From: Castanea sativa
Taxonomy: Eukaryota; Streptophyta; Magnoliopsida; Fagales; Fagaceae
Assembly (NCBI RefSeq): GCF_040712315.1
Contig: NC_134013.1
Span: forward strand, 42,662,001-42,726,000
Length of the DNA: 64,000 nucleotides
Direction: 5' to 3'
The notes under the pieces were generated by a model. That model saw only the letters and a list, made by a program, of their open reading frames with translations. It had not been told where the DNA came from and did not search any database. This document shows, piece after piece, positions 1 to 12,293 of the stretch (position 1 is its first letter; every line of letters starts with the position of its first letter). The translations under genes were made by a program, and so were the position numbers.

Positions 1-312
1 GCTCTCTTTTGGTTCTTCAAGAACTGTGAACTTATCAAGGATTCTTCCTTGTGGCGTTCAAAACTTTATACCTTTGGTTCGTGATTCTTTATAATCATTG
101 GGTCAAGGTCAACTTATACCTTTGGTTCGCGTTTCGATTATAAACGTTGGGTCAGGGTTTCTATCATAAATCTGATTTTTAGCTTTCTTGGGCAAGTATT
201 CCAATATTTTTGTTGGGTCTCAAAGCGTGTCGATTGAGGTTCGCATCATTTGGAATTAAATATTCCAATATTTTTGTTGGGTCTCAAAGCGTGTCGATTG
301 AGGTTCGCATCA
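1..312 (+). repeat. 3' part of a gypsy-type LTR (same family as 28723-29307)
   Basis: Positions 1-248 match 29059-29307 almost base for base, including the terminal ...GGTTCGCATCA. The last 52 bases of the LTR (197-248) are repeated exactly at 261-312 after a 12-base spacer. The LTR is therefore cut off by the window edge and its terminus is duplicated. It joins a Tat-type pol remnant directly at 312/313, with no primer-binding site visible. Confidence 0.8.
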
Positions 313-1840
313 AGCTTTTTCTCCTGAACGAGATAATGCCATTAAAGAAGAAGTCCAAAAGTTAACCACAACAAAATTTATCTAGGAAGTTTATTACCCG
401 GACTGGTTGGTTAACGTGGTGATGGTCAAGTAGGCTAACGGCAAATGAAGGACGTGCGTGGACTTCATTGATTTGAACAAGGCTAGCCCCAAAGATAGCT
501 ATCCATTGCCACGCATTGACTAGCTAATGGACTCAACTGTGGGTCATAAATTGCTAAGTTTCTTAGATGCCTTCTCAGGCTACAATCAAATAAGAATGGA
601 CGACATGGGTCAAGAGAAGACATCCTTCATTACCAATCAAAGTTTATTTTGCTACGAGGTGATGCCCTTCGGTTTGAAGAACGCGGGGGCAACTTATCAA
701 AGGCTTTTTAACTATATGTTCCATTCACAGATTGGACGGAATGTGGAAATTTATGTAGATGATATGTTGGTAAAAAGCTTGGACGAGGAAAAGCACTTGG
801 ACAACCTTCAAGAGACCTTCGATACACTTAGACAATATAACATGAAGTTGAACCCGAGCGAGTGTGCTTTTGGAGTTTCGTCAGGAAAATTTCTTGGGTT
901 CATGGTTCACATAGGAGAATTGAAGCAAATCCTGATAAAATCCAAGTGATACTAAATATGGAGCCACCAAGGAATATCAAAGAAGTCCAATCTCTCACTG
1001 GACGTATTGCTGCCCTTAACAGATTCGTCTCCAAAGCCACTGATAAGTGTTTACCATTCTTTAAGGTTCTCAAGAAGACATTTGAATGGACAGACGAGTG
1101 TCAAAAGGCCTTCCAAGACCTCAAGGCCTACCTCACAACAGCTCCTCTGCTAAGCCCGTCTATACCAGGCAAAGAATTATATTTGTATTTGGCAATGTCT
1201 CCACATGTAGTTAGCTCAGCATTAATTAGAGAAGAAGGGCAGATACAAAAGCCAGTTTATTATACGAGCCGAGCGTAAAGAGGACCGGAAGGACAATATC
1301 CCATGATGGAAAAAGCTAGCATTTGCTTTGATCATAGCTTCTAGGAAGTTATGACATTATTTTCAGGCTCATGTCATTAATGTCTTGACGGATCATCCAC
1401 TCAAAAAGGCGATGAACAAGTTGGAAGCCGCATGAAGACTAATCCAATGGGCCATAGAACTTAGTGAGTTTGATGTCAAGTATCGACCAAGAAGCGCTAT
1501 AAAAGCTCAAGTATTGGCGGATTTTACTGTAGAGTTCACTCCCAACCAAAGCGGGTTAGACGAGATTGATGGAGCTTAGAAGTAGGTTGTCTATGTAGAT
1601 GGTTCGTCCACATTATATGCAGGAGGGATTGGAGTTGTACTAAAATCTCCTGAAGGAGACAAGTTGCAATATTCAGCTCGTCTACAATATCAGATAACCA
1701 ATAATGAAGCTGAATATGAAGCCCTCCTTAAAAGGTTGGAATTGGCTAAGTCCTTAGAGGCAGAGTCAGTAGTCATCCAAGGAGATTTTCAATTGATCAT
1801 GAATCAAGTGAATGGAATGTGTGAAGTTAGGGAAAACAAC
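313..1840 (+). pseudogene. Ty3/gypsy Tat-lineage pol remnant (RT - RNase H - second RNase H)
   Basis: This is a decayed retrotransposon polymerase. The RT part (about 313-940) shows the fingers motif VDFIDLNKASPKD, the FLDAFSGYNQI block and the catalytic YVDD box at about 751-762. A frameshift near 930 moves the frame into the thumb/connection and first RNase H region (about 940-1530). A second RNase H follows at about 1590-1840, with acidic residues in YVDGSS, NNEAEYEAL and IQGDFQ. Two RNase H domains in tandem are a known trait of Tat-lineage elements. In-frame stops (for example near 382, 430, 446 and 522) and the frameshift make it non-functional. Gag, protease and integrase are absent from the window. 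The equivalent domains at 22380-23900 are clearly related but diverged. Confidence 0.9.
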
Positions 1841-1862
1841 ATATATATATATATATATATGT
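1841..1862. repeat. (AT)n microsatellite
   Basis: An uninterrupted AT run sits at the point where the pol homology stops. Repeat instability there may have caused the loss of the downstream integrase. Confidence 0.9.
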
Positions 1863-2726
1863 TATTTTAAAATTTCAATAGCTGGCCTGTCATTACCCAG
1901 AAGTCGTTGCAACGGGTCAAAGACTCAAAGCTAAGGAACAAGACACAATGAGCTTCAGTGTCCTCTCAAAACATAATCTTAGAATGACATAGGGAGGTGT
2001 AATGTAATGGCTGACTAGAGAGGACTTTAGGGCTAGTTATTTCATTACTATAATAAAAGATTAGGGTCGTTTTTCTCAATAACCATCAGAATGGGCAAGG
2101 ATAACTGAATAATTTTTCTAAACAAAAGTAAAGACCTGCCTCATTCAGAAACTAGGAAAAGTGTTCTCCACATAAAAGCATAGTGATCCATATCAAATCT
2201 TGACTTTAGCTAGAAAATTTATTTTGAGGTATGCATGCCTTAAATAAAGATGGACAAAGTGGCTCACTTATATTTTCGAAATGTTGGTTTCAGAAACCAT
2301 TATTCCTTGAACTTGAAGAAAGTCTAAATCCAAATTATTTGAACTTACCAAGAACAGAATGAATATATTGATCTGCAGAATTCAAGATAATTCAAGAGAG
2401 ATAATCGCCTTGAGTTGAATATATAGAAGTTTGCAAAATGATCTTAAATATACTCAAGTAGTTCTTTTTTCTCAACATTTCCACTACACATTCCTGGCTC
2501 CAAATTAGCATTAGTCGTCAAGGTTAAAGTTGTTAGCAGATATTCATATGACTGCTTAAAAACATGATATTGGAAAATGATCATAACCTTGTGAGTTGTG
2601 ACACTAGCTAACATTTTCAACCCTCCTCCATAGTGCCATTATATATACAGAAGAAAGTAATAGTGCTATACTAACCTCTCAAACTAATGTATCCAGACAG
2701 ACATGGATAATATGCTGAAGCCTAAA
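1863..2726. other. Unassigned intergenic sequence downstream of the TRM-like gene
   Basis: I see no credible coding frame here. The part nearest 2727 should hold the 3' untranslated region of the minus-strand gene, but no poly(A) signal could be chosen with confidence. Confidence 0.5.
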
Positions 2727-5700
2727 TTATGTGAGGACCTCCTCAATCAACTCACGGAAAACTAGCGTCTCTATCTCAGTCACCACTTGCTCAGCATCAT
2801 CTGCAGAAAATTCATACCTCCAACTAAAATCCCAGATTCCATTTTCAATTCCATTGCAGCTTATATCTCTCTCTAATATTGAATAAAGACTATCTTGAGG
2901 AAGAAGCTCACCATCAAACTTGCTATAACTTCTAAGACTTTCAACAACACTACAAACTTCCTCCAATAACTTGTCCACTGAGGTGCATACTCTCAAATTG
3001 CCCACATGTGTTAGTAACAAAGGATGGACTGTTTGTGAACCTTGAAGGCTTTTACGTTCAATTAGTTCATTTGCACATTCTAAAGAGAGCCTCACATTGG
3101 CTTCTATGAAATCACTGGTGCAAGATGTTTGTAAAATTGTAGTACACACATCAAGATCAAAAATCTCCTCTGCATGAGTAAGGAATGATGGACTGCTCAA
3201 GAGAAAATCTTTAAGATTATTTCCAGATTTAAAGCTTTTGATATCTGTTCTACTGTGAAGGATGTAATTGTTAGCTTCTTCCACAGTTTTATCGTCCATT
3301 TCATGCTTGGGACTCACTGGTGTGACATCAGAAAGAGAACTCTGGCTATTACTGCAATGTTCTACAGTTAAAAGGAAAATAAAGTCACATAAACATCTCA
3401 GTTGGGCACATGAAAATATATAAATTTTATTTTACCCAGAAAAAGAAAGTATTTATAATTTTTTTTATTGACATATTGAGGTAGAAAATGCAGATATTGG
3501 CTCTATTAAGTGTTGACTGCTTCTGCTGTCAGTAGTTATGAATTTCTACTTTGATATTAGAATCATATCATACCTCCATTGCATAACACAAGAGTAGATA
3601 TAATGAAAAGATGCAAAGGTTTCTAAGTAAATTTGAAGTTTTTCAATGCAACATAAGGTTTCATGATATTGTACTTCAAGCATTTTGCTTTATCCTGTTA
3701 TGATTGGATGCAGGAGATGCCAATACTACAAAAAGAAGCAACGGTTTTCTTAACAATGTTTGCATCGACGTCTACTATCAAGACTAGTGAGGTGCATAAA
3801 AACAAGCACATATAATGCAATATGCATGTATTGTAAACAGCTTTCATAGTTTCCATTTAATTAAACTTATCACCAGAATCATTGATTAATCATAGTTAGG
3901 TATCAGAACCATCTATAGCATAATCAAACTATAACAAGTTACCTCCAATATTAGATCCAGAGGCATCCTTTTCCTCATCTACAGGGAATTGATCCGCGAG
4001 AGTAGTGCCAATTCTTATCAGTGGAGAGCAAATTTCACTTTTAAAATTGATGCTCATGTCATCTTCTTTGGATCCAAAGACTTCAATCTGCATAGAAGAA
4101 GATGGCATTAATTTTCACAAACCAAAAACTCTTATTCATTAATTGGTCAATTCATGTGCAGAAGTTCAGTTACTAGGCTATAGTTTTCATAATTTTAAAT
4201 CCACTCCAATGATTTTTAGAAAATAGCAGCTGAACTTTAGATTTTACGAACATATAGTAGCTTCAGAAAGTCATTAAAACTGAATCATATAGACTAGTTA
4301 ATGGAAGATTCATAACTGATTTGATTGCTGTAAGCTCCCTGACTGGCTTCTTCTTCTTCATCTGATTCTTTTTCTGATCAGAGGAACTTATAGTTTTTGT
4401 TGCGTGTTTTGAGCTGGTGTTTTGGGTAGTACTTGGTTGTCTGGAAATCTGGTTGTTTACAATGTTTGATCCATTTCCAGACTTTCTTGGCTTTGTAGAG
4501 GTCACTGTAGCTTGATCTTCACATCTCGAGACAATTTTACCTTTCTTGTTCTCCATCTTCAGTGGTTTCCTGCTAGCAGAAGCATTATTTTGAAATCGAT
4601 CTGCTTTCAGTTTCTTGACAATTGCCTCTTTTGTCTGCAGTCTGTGATCTACAGGAACAGAAGCTTTTAGCTTATGCGAAACCTTTTCTTTAGGCTTGAC
4701 TTCTTTTCCTTCTGGTTTCCTAACTACTTCTTTATGTTCCCTAGTAACTTCTTCTATGCTAAGTGTTTTAATAGGAGTCTCTTCTTCTTCTACTTCCATT
4801 TTGCTATGCATTTTTTTGGAACTCAAAGCCCCTTCTTTGTGAGTGTTGAAAGAAAGCTCTCTTTTTATTGTCAATATTCTCAGCATCTTTTTTGTGTTGA
4901 AAGATTTCTCTTCCCGAAGCACTGCTGTGTGAAGCTCATCCACCAGGCATGGGGCACAAAAAGGTTTAATAAGAACAATGGGTGGTGTCTCATCAATCAC
5001 CCTTTGTTTGGGATGGGAATTGTCGGAATGATCAGACTGAGGCTCAAGCTCTTCGACAGAGTTGCTTCTCAGAAGTCCTTTGAATTGCAGGGTATCAAGT
5101 ATTTCCTTCAATGTCTTCCGCTCTGGATCCACCCTCTGTGCTTTAGATTGGGGCTTCCTTCCCTTTGGCATATCAATGTCAAAGATAGGTCGTCTCTGGT
5201 TTGAAATTCTCTCCCTCTCTAAATGTTTCTGTAGAGTGTTCTGTGATGTTTTTGAAGGGAGGTCTTCTAGACCCATTAGCTTGGCAATCAAATTTGGGCC
5301 TTTTTTCTTCTTCTGTGGAGCTTTTGATGAAAGAGAGGAGTCAGGAGAATCAAAATCATATGCATCAACATCCAAAGACTGGTTTGAGCTTGTGGAAGGA
5401 ATTTCTGAAACTGAGCTCAAATCTCTTTGATGAAGATAACCTGTTTCTTGAGTGGTTAGGTTTGGCAATAGATTCTGCTTAGCAAGGCTGTCTCTGATCA
5501 CTTTCTTAAGCTCTTCAATGTAATTCCTTGAAGAGCCATCAGTAGAAATTCTAGGCTTTTGAAATCCCATCGAGCAATTTCGATCCCCAATTGGACTAGA
5601 ATTTGTTCTCCTAATCTCCATTTCATCAATTCTTCTGCTTTCTGACTTCTCATGCGGCTTCTTTCTTACCTGAGACATATACAATGAAGCTTCTTGAGAC

Positions 5701-6095
5701 TTTCCTAGCATGACTAGAGATTCTTGGAGATCAAGAGCACCTTTCAACAAATCTTGTGCAATATCTTTAGACTGCCCATCAAATATCACTCCTTTAGACC
5801 ATGAGTCAATCATCTGGTTCAGCTTCTGGGCTCCTCTAGAGACTTCCATGACTTGAAAAGAAGATTGACTATGAACTTCTTCTGCAAACCCTTTTGAGAC
5901 CGTGTCTACTCTCTCCGTGTCGTATGCCATAGCTGTATTTGAGTTCTTTCGTGTCCTTTGGCTTTCGTTCTTTTGGTCCATTTGCTGAGAACCAGTCCTT
6001 GATTTTTTTATTGTCTTACAATTCACAACTCCTTTTGGATCATCACATGTGACAAATGATCTATAAACAACTGATCTTATACCATCTTGAGGCAT
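2727..6095 (-). CDS. TRM-like (TON1-recruiting-motif, DUF3741/DUF4378) protein
   Basis: This is the only clear host gene. Three minus-strand coding exons fit: about 6095-4281, 4087-3943 (acceptor ...TATGCAG, donor G|GTAACT) and 3361-2727 (acceptor ...ACTGTAG). The lengths (1815+145+635) keep frame and give about 864 residues. The exon-1 donor at 4281 (TCA|GTTTTA) is weak and is the least certain point. Visible features: the conserved start MPQDGIRSVVYRSF; a helical block around 111-136 (DLLKGALDLQESL); the LIAKLMGLEDLP motif around 269-280, the signature of the TRM/LONGIFOLIA superfamily; a Lys/Glu-rich disordered middle; and a C-terminal DUF4378-like region ending WDFSWRYEF...ELIEEVL. TRM proteins recruit TON1/PP2A-type complexes to cortical microtubules and influence division-plane and cell shape; that role is inferred from family membership. 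The frame is intact, so the gene is probably functional. Confidence 0.85.
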
Positions 6096-6963
6096 ATTCT
6101 GCAGCAGAACATTACATTGACAAAGTCAGACTGCTAATACTTTAAGAACCAAATCCATCAATCCAAATAAAAATTCTTGTCAAATAATTAATTCGTCTGA
6201 TGTATTCTAACCAATCATTTGCAAGGTTGTCTGTCATGGACAAAACAGAGAAACAAATAATGATTTCTTACCAAAATAAACGACAATCAATGTCAATAAA
6301 GAATTAATTAATCATTCTCCTGAAATTTTCAATCATGAAGTCGAAGGTATGATCTTCCATCTATTTTTTCACTATTCCCCAACCAAATTGATCCTTGAAC
6401 CAGTTGATAAAAAAATTAAACGAAAATTATCAGACTAAAAAGAAGATATCAAATTGAAACCATGAATATCTCTCTATGAGAATTGACACATAAAAACCTG
6501 AATTATAACATAAAGACAATTGAAGATATACAAGGACTTCTCAAATTAAAAGCATAGTTGTGATGAACCCATTTAATCTTTATGCGTACTTACCTGAATT
6601 ATTGGACTTTTTTACCCCAAACATTGATTAACCCAAAGTCTTCTGCTTTAGCATCTATCCAAGAACACAAAAAGCAAGACAGGAAAAGAGAAAATACAAA
6701 CACAGATGAGAAAATGCATTAAAACAAAGTACAAAGCAGAATCGAATTTCATATCATAATTAGTTACCTAAAGGAAAGAATACATGCATATCTTCCTGAC
6801 TTCAGGGCTCCTTCTTTCTTAGAATATTTGTAACCAACCAAATAAACAGAAAGATAACAAGAGCATATACATCCCAGATGAGAAATGTTATCATAACTCA
6901 TAAGTAACAGTTAAAACAAGCAAAGCTGGTCAAGACCCAGAAACAGTTTCAAAGGAAGCTCAC

Positions 6964-7110
6964 CTGGAAGTGAGGTTGGAGAGACTTTAGATCCACAGGG
7001 CAGGACAAGAGAAGAGTCGGTGCATTGACTTTGGGTGCAAGTGCAACTGTACCAACTTTGATGTCTCAACTTTAATGTGTTGCTCTATATCTATGTTTGT
7101 TTTTTGGGTT
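6964..7110 (-). promoter_or_regulatory. Probable 5' leader exon and promoter of the TRM-like gene
   Basis: On the minus strand a good splice donor CAG|GTGAGC ends at 6964. An acceptor (TTCTGCTGCAG) lies three bases upstream of the ATG at 6095. Together they imply a leader intron of about 0.86 kb. A TATA-like ATAGATATAGAG lies at about 7083-7094. The exact transcription start is not determinable here. Confidence 0.4.
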
Positions 7111-7335
7111 TTATGGGACAAGGAAATCGTTGAGAGATTCTTCATGCGTGATTAATGAGAGCATTTTGGTTTTGGCCGTACGCGTCTGTTTCAGAATTCA
7201 GAGTGCCAAAGAAGCAAAAACTGTTCAAAACCCATGAGGAAGAGGGAAGGTAAAACAAAGTTGTACTGTGTGTCTGTCTACTTTGATCAGAAAACTACCT
7301 CTTAGTCGTGGTAGTTAAGTTTATCACTTTTTTAT

Positions 7336-7500
7336 TATTACTATTATTATTATTATTTTTTGGTAAGGGAGTGTTTGGATCGTTTCTTCATTAATATTTA
7401 CTGCTTGAAGTTGTAATTTTAATTTTTTTTAGGGTTAGTAATGCAACCAAAATTGGGGTACTGACTGACATATGTATTCCCCCCCCCCCCCCCCTCCCCC
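7336..7500. repeat. ATT trinucleotide run and poly-C tract
   Basis: Low-complexity runs lie upstream of the TRM-like gene: TTA/ATT repeats at about 7336-7357 and about 18 consecutive C at about 7480-7497. Nothing else is recognisable from 7500 to 7780. Confidence 0.8.
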
Positions 7501-8019
7501 TCTAATAATTAATTATATTAATTGGTTTAGCAAGTCTCTTGTAATTGTTAATAATAGAAAGAATATAGTTTTGAAATTAGATAATTTGTAGCTAATTATT
7601 TTACAAAAAAAATTATTTGTTTTATTTAAAATTATCTAGAATAAATATGACTATTTATATAGTTTAATAATTGAATTTCAAACAAATGAGTCTAGGATTT
7701 GAACAATATTTAGGTCTTTAATGTGCATCCTTTACACCTTATGAAACATACAACTTTTTAGGAGGGCAATGTGTTCTTGATATGGACTTATTTATTTATT
7801 TATAGGAAGACTAGACATTTCATTAATTAACAAAGGACAATACATCATGATGAAGAGCTTGTTCCAAAAAATAAGGACTTTCTCCCATCTACACTAAATA
7901 ATCAACAATGTCAACAACATGTTAAGCTAAAAAATGAGTTGGTTTATTTCCTTCTCTACGCACATGAGCAAACCTTACACAACGAATCTCCTAGCAAGAG
8001 TCAAGAATTCCATAAAAAA

Positions 8020-9091
8020 TGTTAGGACATATGTGATTCACCTGTTAAGAACATATGTCATTCTTTTATGTAATTGGCTAATCCTTTGACAAAACGCACT
8101 TTACTTGTATTTGGGTAAATCTAGGATGTGTTTAATGTTTCAAGAAACATTATTTCAAGTTCATGTGTTAAAACCTACAAGTCTGTCCAAGAATCAAGTC
8201 AAAAAGTGCTGAATTTTAAAGCTCGATAGCTGCTCGACACCTCTCGATCAATCGAGAAATTTTCTAGATGCTCGATAGCTTCTCGATAGTTCTCAATAGC
8301 TTGCAAGTGAAAAAGTGAGATTCATTAAATCTTGATAGCTCCTCGATAACTCTCGTTACCTCTCGATAGCTCGCAATAGGTACGAAATTCAGTTTTTCAG
8401 ATCTGATTTTCAGCCCATGCTTATGTATTTATGTAGGGTTTTTTTTTCTCACAACCCTAGACATATATAAAGCTTATTTTAGAGGCTGTCACATAAGAGA
8501 ATACAAGGAGAACATATGCAAAAAGTGACCAAAGCCTTATTCTCTTTGAAAGAAGGTACTGCATCTTTTATGCCTTAGGGTTTTGTAACCAAGTGCATCT
8601 TGATCTTCATTGTTGATGAAGTAAAGAACTTTGCAGCCAACATTCTTCTTTCTCAAGTTGGTGAGTGAGCCACGTACTAGGATTCGTGCAAAGGAATTAG
8701 TCACGTACTGGGATCCGTGCATCAAAGGGTGGCGTTCATATATTGAAGAGTTCAGAGGTTCTGAAGTGGTAGAAGATTTCTACTGTAAGTTCATCTATGG
8801 AGATTGTAGAGTCTAGGGACAAAGGTTTTGCACTAGATTTGAAACTTCTCTTTACTATAGTGGATTGATTTTCAGGAAGGTTTTCCCCCAGGTTTTTTAC
8901 TATGAAACTGGTTGGTTTCATTGGTTTTCCTGGATCATCATATCTTGTCTTATTTACTTTTCTTCCGCATATGATTTTGACATGATATTGATGTTTGTTT
9001 TAACAAGTTTTATGCATAATAAATCTAATTAACAACTTGGGTTTAAAACTTATTAAATCTATCAACCGAAGTCTAAATTTCCACCACAACA
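8020..9091 (+). mobile_element. Copia-type solo LTR inside the LINE RNase H
   Basis: The segment starts TGTTAGG and ends CAACA. Its 3' part has the arrangement typical of plant Ty1/copia LTRs, with repeated GAT/CTCGATAG words near 8220-8390 and a GGTTTTCCCCCAGG block near 8880. LINE RNase H coding sequence stops at its left edge and resumes at its right. No internal copia genes are present, so it is a solo LTR. I could not find a matching 5-bp target duplication (AAAAA versus GAGGG), so the exact ends may be off by a few bases. Confidence 0.7.
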
Positions 9092-10121
9092 GAGGGAGGA
9101 GAAAATCCAGCAAGAGCACGATAGATATTTAGAGAGTCACCCTCTTAAATAAATTCTTGTAATCCCACATCCTTTGCAAACTGCAGACTAGCTTCAAAAG
9201 CTTTTGCCTCAATTTCCAAAGGACCAAGCAAAGCTCTTACCTTCTTAGTTATCGTAGCCACAACCAAACCAACTTCGTTCCTGACAAGAATTCCAATCCC
9301 CGATTCCTTTTGTGCCAAAAAATTGCCCTATCAACATTAACCTTGTACAAATTTCTTGGAGGCGGGGACCAGCACTCTAATAGATTCTATCCTGGCTTAG
9401 CAAAAACCAAATTTGCAGTAGTATATTCCTGCAAAAAAAAAAAAACTCTCACCCCGTGTACCAACTTCATTTCACTTTTCTTTTTCCCCCATTTCGGACT
9501 TCACTATCTTGCTCACAATCATCAATCATCATCAATCTCCAAAGCAACTCCAAGAATGTATGGAATAAACCAACAAAGCTAGATTGAAAAATTCTAGAAC
9601 AGGTCCAAACTCTTTGAGCTCTTGAACAGGACCAAAATAAATGTCTTGTTGTTTCTGAATCCAAATTACATTCCACTCACAAGTCTTTAGATAACACCTG
9701 TCTATGCTTCAAATTTTGTTTAGTAGGGAGGAAATCTCGGCACGCCTTCCACACAAAATGACAAACTTTATGAGGCACCTATATTTTCCATATATGCTTC
9801 CAAAATCTTCTCAAATTGCTATCATCTAAACTAGAGCCCGAAGAGGAGGCCGTTGATAACTCTAAAGCTACCTTATATGCACTTCTGACATTAAACAGAC
9901 CATTTGGAGACTCTGCTTATATCAATTTATCAGCTGGCAGTTGTAAGCTCAAGGAAATGCTCTTGATAGTATCAACCTCAAAAGGCAAAAAAAACTGATC
10001 AAGTATCACTGAATTCCAGCAACCATTAGTTGAATCAATCAACTCAAAAACTCGAAGATCTGGAGATGCATTATTTCTAGGAGAAACCACTCTATAAGTA
10101 GAAGAATTTGGTAGCCACTTA

Positions 10122-11133
10122 AAGCTTATTTGGTTCTCACATCACTCATATCTCACTTCTCATATCTCAATTTTAATTACCCAAAACTGATTCTCATATC
10201 TCATATTTTACTCTCTACTTTTTTTTTTCTTAACTCACTCAATAGTGTTTGGCTCAAATATTTAGGTTTTGCTTTTGGCTTAAAACTCAACTTCAACTCA
10301 AAATTTGTGGAGCCCACATCACTGCTTATTCAAAACGGTAACAACCACAACCAGCGAAGGCCTCTCTCCCCAGTCCTCACTCCTCTTTCATTTTTCTCAG
10401 AAAGTGTCATCTTCCTCTTTCATTTCTCTCTCCCCCATGCATCAGAAGAAAGAAGCTAAACCAAACCCAAGTACCCAGCTCAAAAACATAGAGATTTCTC
10501 ATGTAAAAACATCAACAAAAACAATCCAAGAACACCAAAAAGCAGAAAATCAATCTATCTTCATAAGAAAACACAAATGAAGGAGACGAATACAAACGAA
10601 GGAAACTAACATACAAATGAAGGAGACAAATATACAAACATAAACCCACAAATACCTAAATCAAAACTCATAGATACAAATCTCATAAACGTACATACAT
10701 AAATCCATAAATACCTAAATCAAAATTCCATTTTCCGAATCCCCAAATCCACAAATAACCAACAATAGGGAAAGGGATTTTCGGCCAAAGGTAAAGAAAA
10801 AACAAGGGAAAAAAGAAAAGAAATAGAGATAGTGGTCAAACCACCTCGGATGGTGGTTGTGACAATTCTAGCCATAGAGGCTTGGCTGGTGTTTGGGACC
10901 TTTGGTTGAAGATGAGAAGCAGAGAAGAGAACCTAGAGAGAGAGAGAGAGAGAGAGAGAGGGTAGATCGGATCCACCAACCCACCCCACACCCACGACCA
11001 TCGACCCATCCCACCCTGCAACCACCAACCTCAACCTACTGTAACTAACATCATTAGCTCCAGTCATAACCACAACACCCCACCAGGTCCAGGTAGATCT
11101 TAAGGCCCATGTTTTCCTCTCCTTCCTTACTTC

Positions 11134-11170
<37 letters not shown>

Positions 11171-11831
11171 GATTGAATCTAAGATGGGTTTGCTGTATCT
11201 GTTTTGGATTTTTGATAAATTTGAAAGACTTTGTCAAAATTGTTGTTGGTTTATTTACGATTGGTTTTTTATGAGTTAAGAAGGGATTTTTGGGTTTGTA
11301 AAAGGGATTTTTCCTAGGTTGCTAAAAGGGGATTTTCTGGATTATCAATTAGGAAAAAAAAAATGTTCATATCTTGTAATTGATACTGTTTGGATGTCAA
11401 GAAAATGTTGAATAAAATAAAATCAAAGAGCTGTTGGGGTTTTCTACTGCTACTATGAGAGTGGTACTAATGGAACTCAAAGAAAGGAAGGAGATTCAGC
11501 AAAAAAAAAAACAAAAAAAGAAAGGAAGGAGAAAAGAGTCGTTATGGGTGTGGAGTAACTGTGATTTGACTTGATGGTGACAGGTCATGAAATGGGACCC
11601 ACAAATTTGGTTGTTTCTAAAAGATTGCCATTGTAACTCATTTCTCAACACTCGAAAACTCATAAAATTTGTTTTCAGTTTCCATCACTCTTAAGTTAAA
11701 TTTTTGAGTTATGAGAATTGAATATAAAAACTAAACCAAACAAGCAACCTTGGGTTGGGACCATGAAATTTGGGAATTGAGTTATGAAAAGTGAGAATTA
11801 AGTGATGAAAACAAGTTAACCAAACACCCTC
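10122..11831. mobile_element. Non-autonomous PIF/Harbinger-type element (1.7 kb) in the LINE
   Basis: The LINE frame is interrupted exactly here. The flanking trinucleotide TTA is present on both sides (10119-10121 and 11832-11834), as expected for PIF/Harbinger. The left end AAGCTTATTTGGTT and the inverted right end GAGGGTGTTTGGTT match at 9 of 14 positions, and imperfect inverted similarity continues inward (TTCTCA/TCTCAA-rich). The interior holds (AG)n at about 10935-10960 and (CT)n at about 11139-11168. I see no transposase, and ORFs here are low-complexity. Confidence 0.65.
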
Positions 11832-11972
11832 TTATCTTTCCACACCTAGATATCAAAACTATTTCCCACCTATCATCTCATCTCCTATTTTACGCCTTTT
11901 GAGCGGTCATTATACTTCTCTAAACATAGGAAGGATTGTTACCAATAGATGTATGCACATATGAACTAATTT

Positions 11973-12293
11973 TTCTATAATTAAAAAAAAACTAGTAAAT
12001 AGTATATATATTATATATGTGTGCGTTTATGCTATATGCTATATTTGCTTTAAATTTTTTAGCACAAAAATGGGTCCAATATTTGGGAAAACGATTAAGA
12101 AAATATAAATTGAGGTTTCAACAAGAAATGAGACATTGTAAACAGGAATATTCTATATACATTAGATTTTTTATTTATTTATGAATATATACATTAGATT
12201 TTAATCAGTGAGCTATTGACTTAAACCGTGCTTGCACCTTATAAAGTTAATTAATGTGAGAGAGATTATGGCATGAGTTTTGGATTGAAATCA
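11973..12293. other. Unassigned AT-rich spacer
   Basis: No coding or element signature is recognisable between the LINE target duplication and the MITE. Confidence 0.5.

Larger units (their letters stand above)
7794..11958 (-). mobile_element. Old LINE (L1-type) fragment, minus strand, with two nested insertions
   Basis: Read on the minus strand, the pieces line up as the end of a plant LINE ORF2. A block resembling NPSYV...FDI...VWKDK (about 11950-11835) continues as WLPNSSTYRV after the 10122-11831 insertion. It runs through the zf-RVT region (VPHKVCHFVWKACRD, HLFWSCSRAQRVW; about 9480-9800). A plant RNase H follows (KVNVD near 9340, on to about 9100), and after the second insertion it resumes as YGILDSC and REGN..HFLAQH (about 8015-7820). 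Many stops and frameshifts are present. A candidate target duplication, ATATGGACTTATTT at 7780-7793 and ATATGAACTAATTT at 11959-11972 (12 of 14 identical), brackets the insertion. Confidence 0.8.

Noticed and set aside
4674..5482. Forward-strand ORFs of 93-176 residues
   Set aside because: They lie opposite the first exon of the TRM-like gene and are shadows of its codon pattern, with no family signature.
8015..9096. 5-bp target duplication for the copia solo LTR
   Set aside because: AAAAA and GAGGG do not match, so no duplication is claimed.
10130..10580. ORFs of 109 and 91 residues
   Set aside because: They lie within the PIF-type element, rich in TIR-derived and low-complexity sequence, with no transposase motif.
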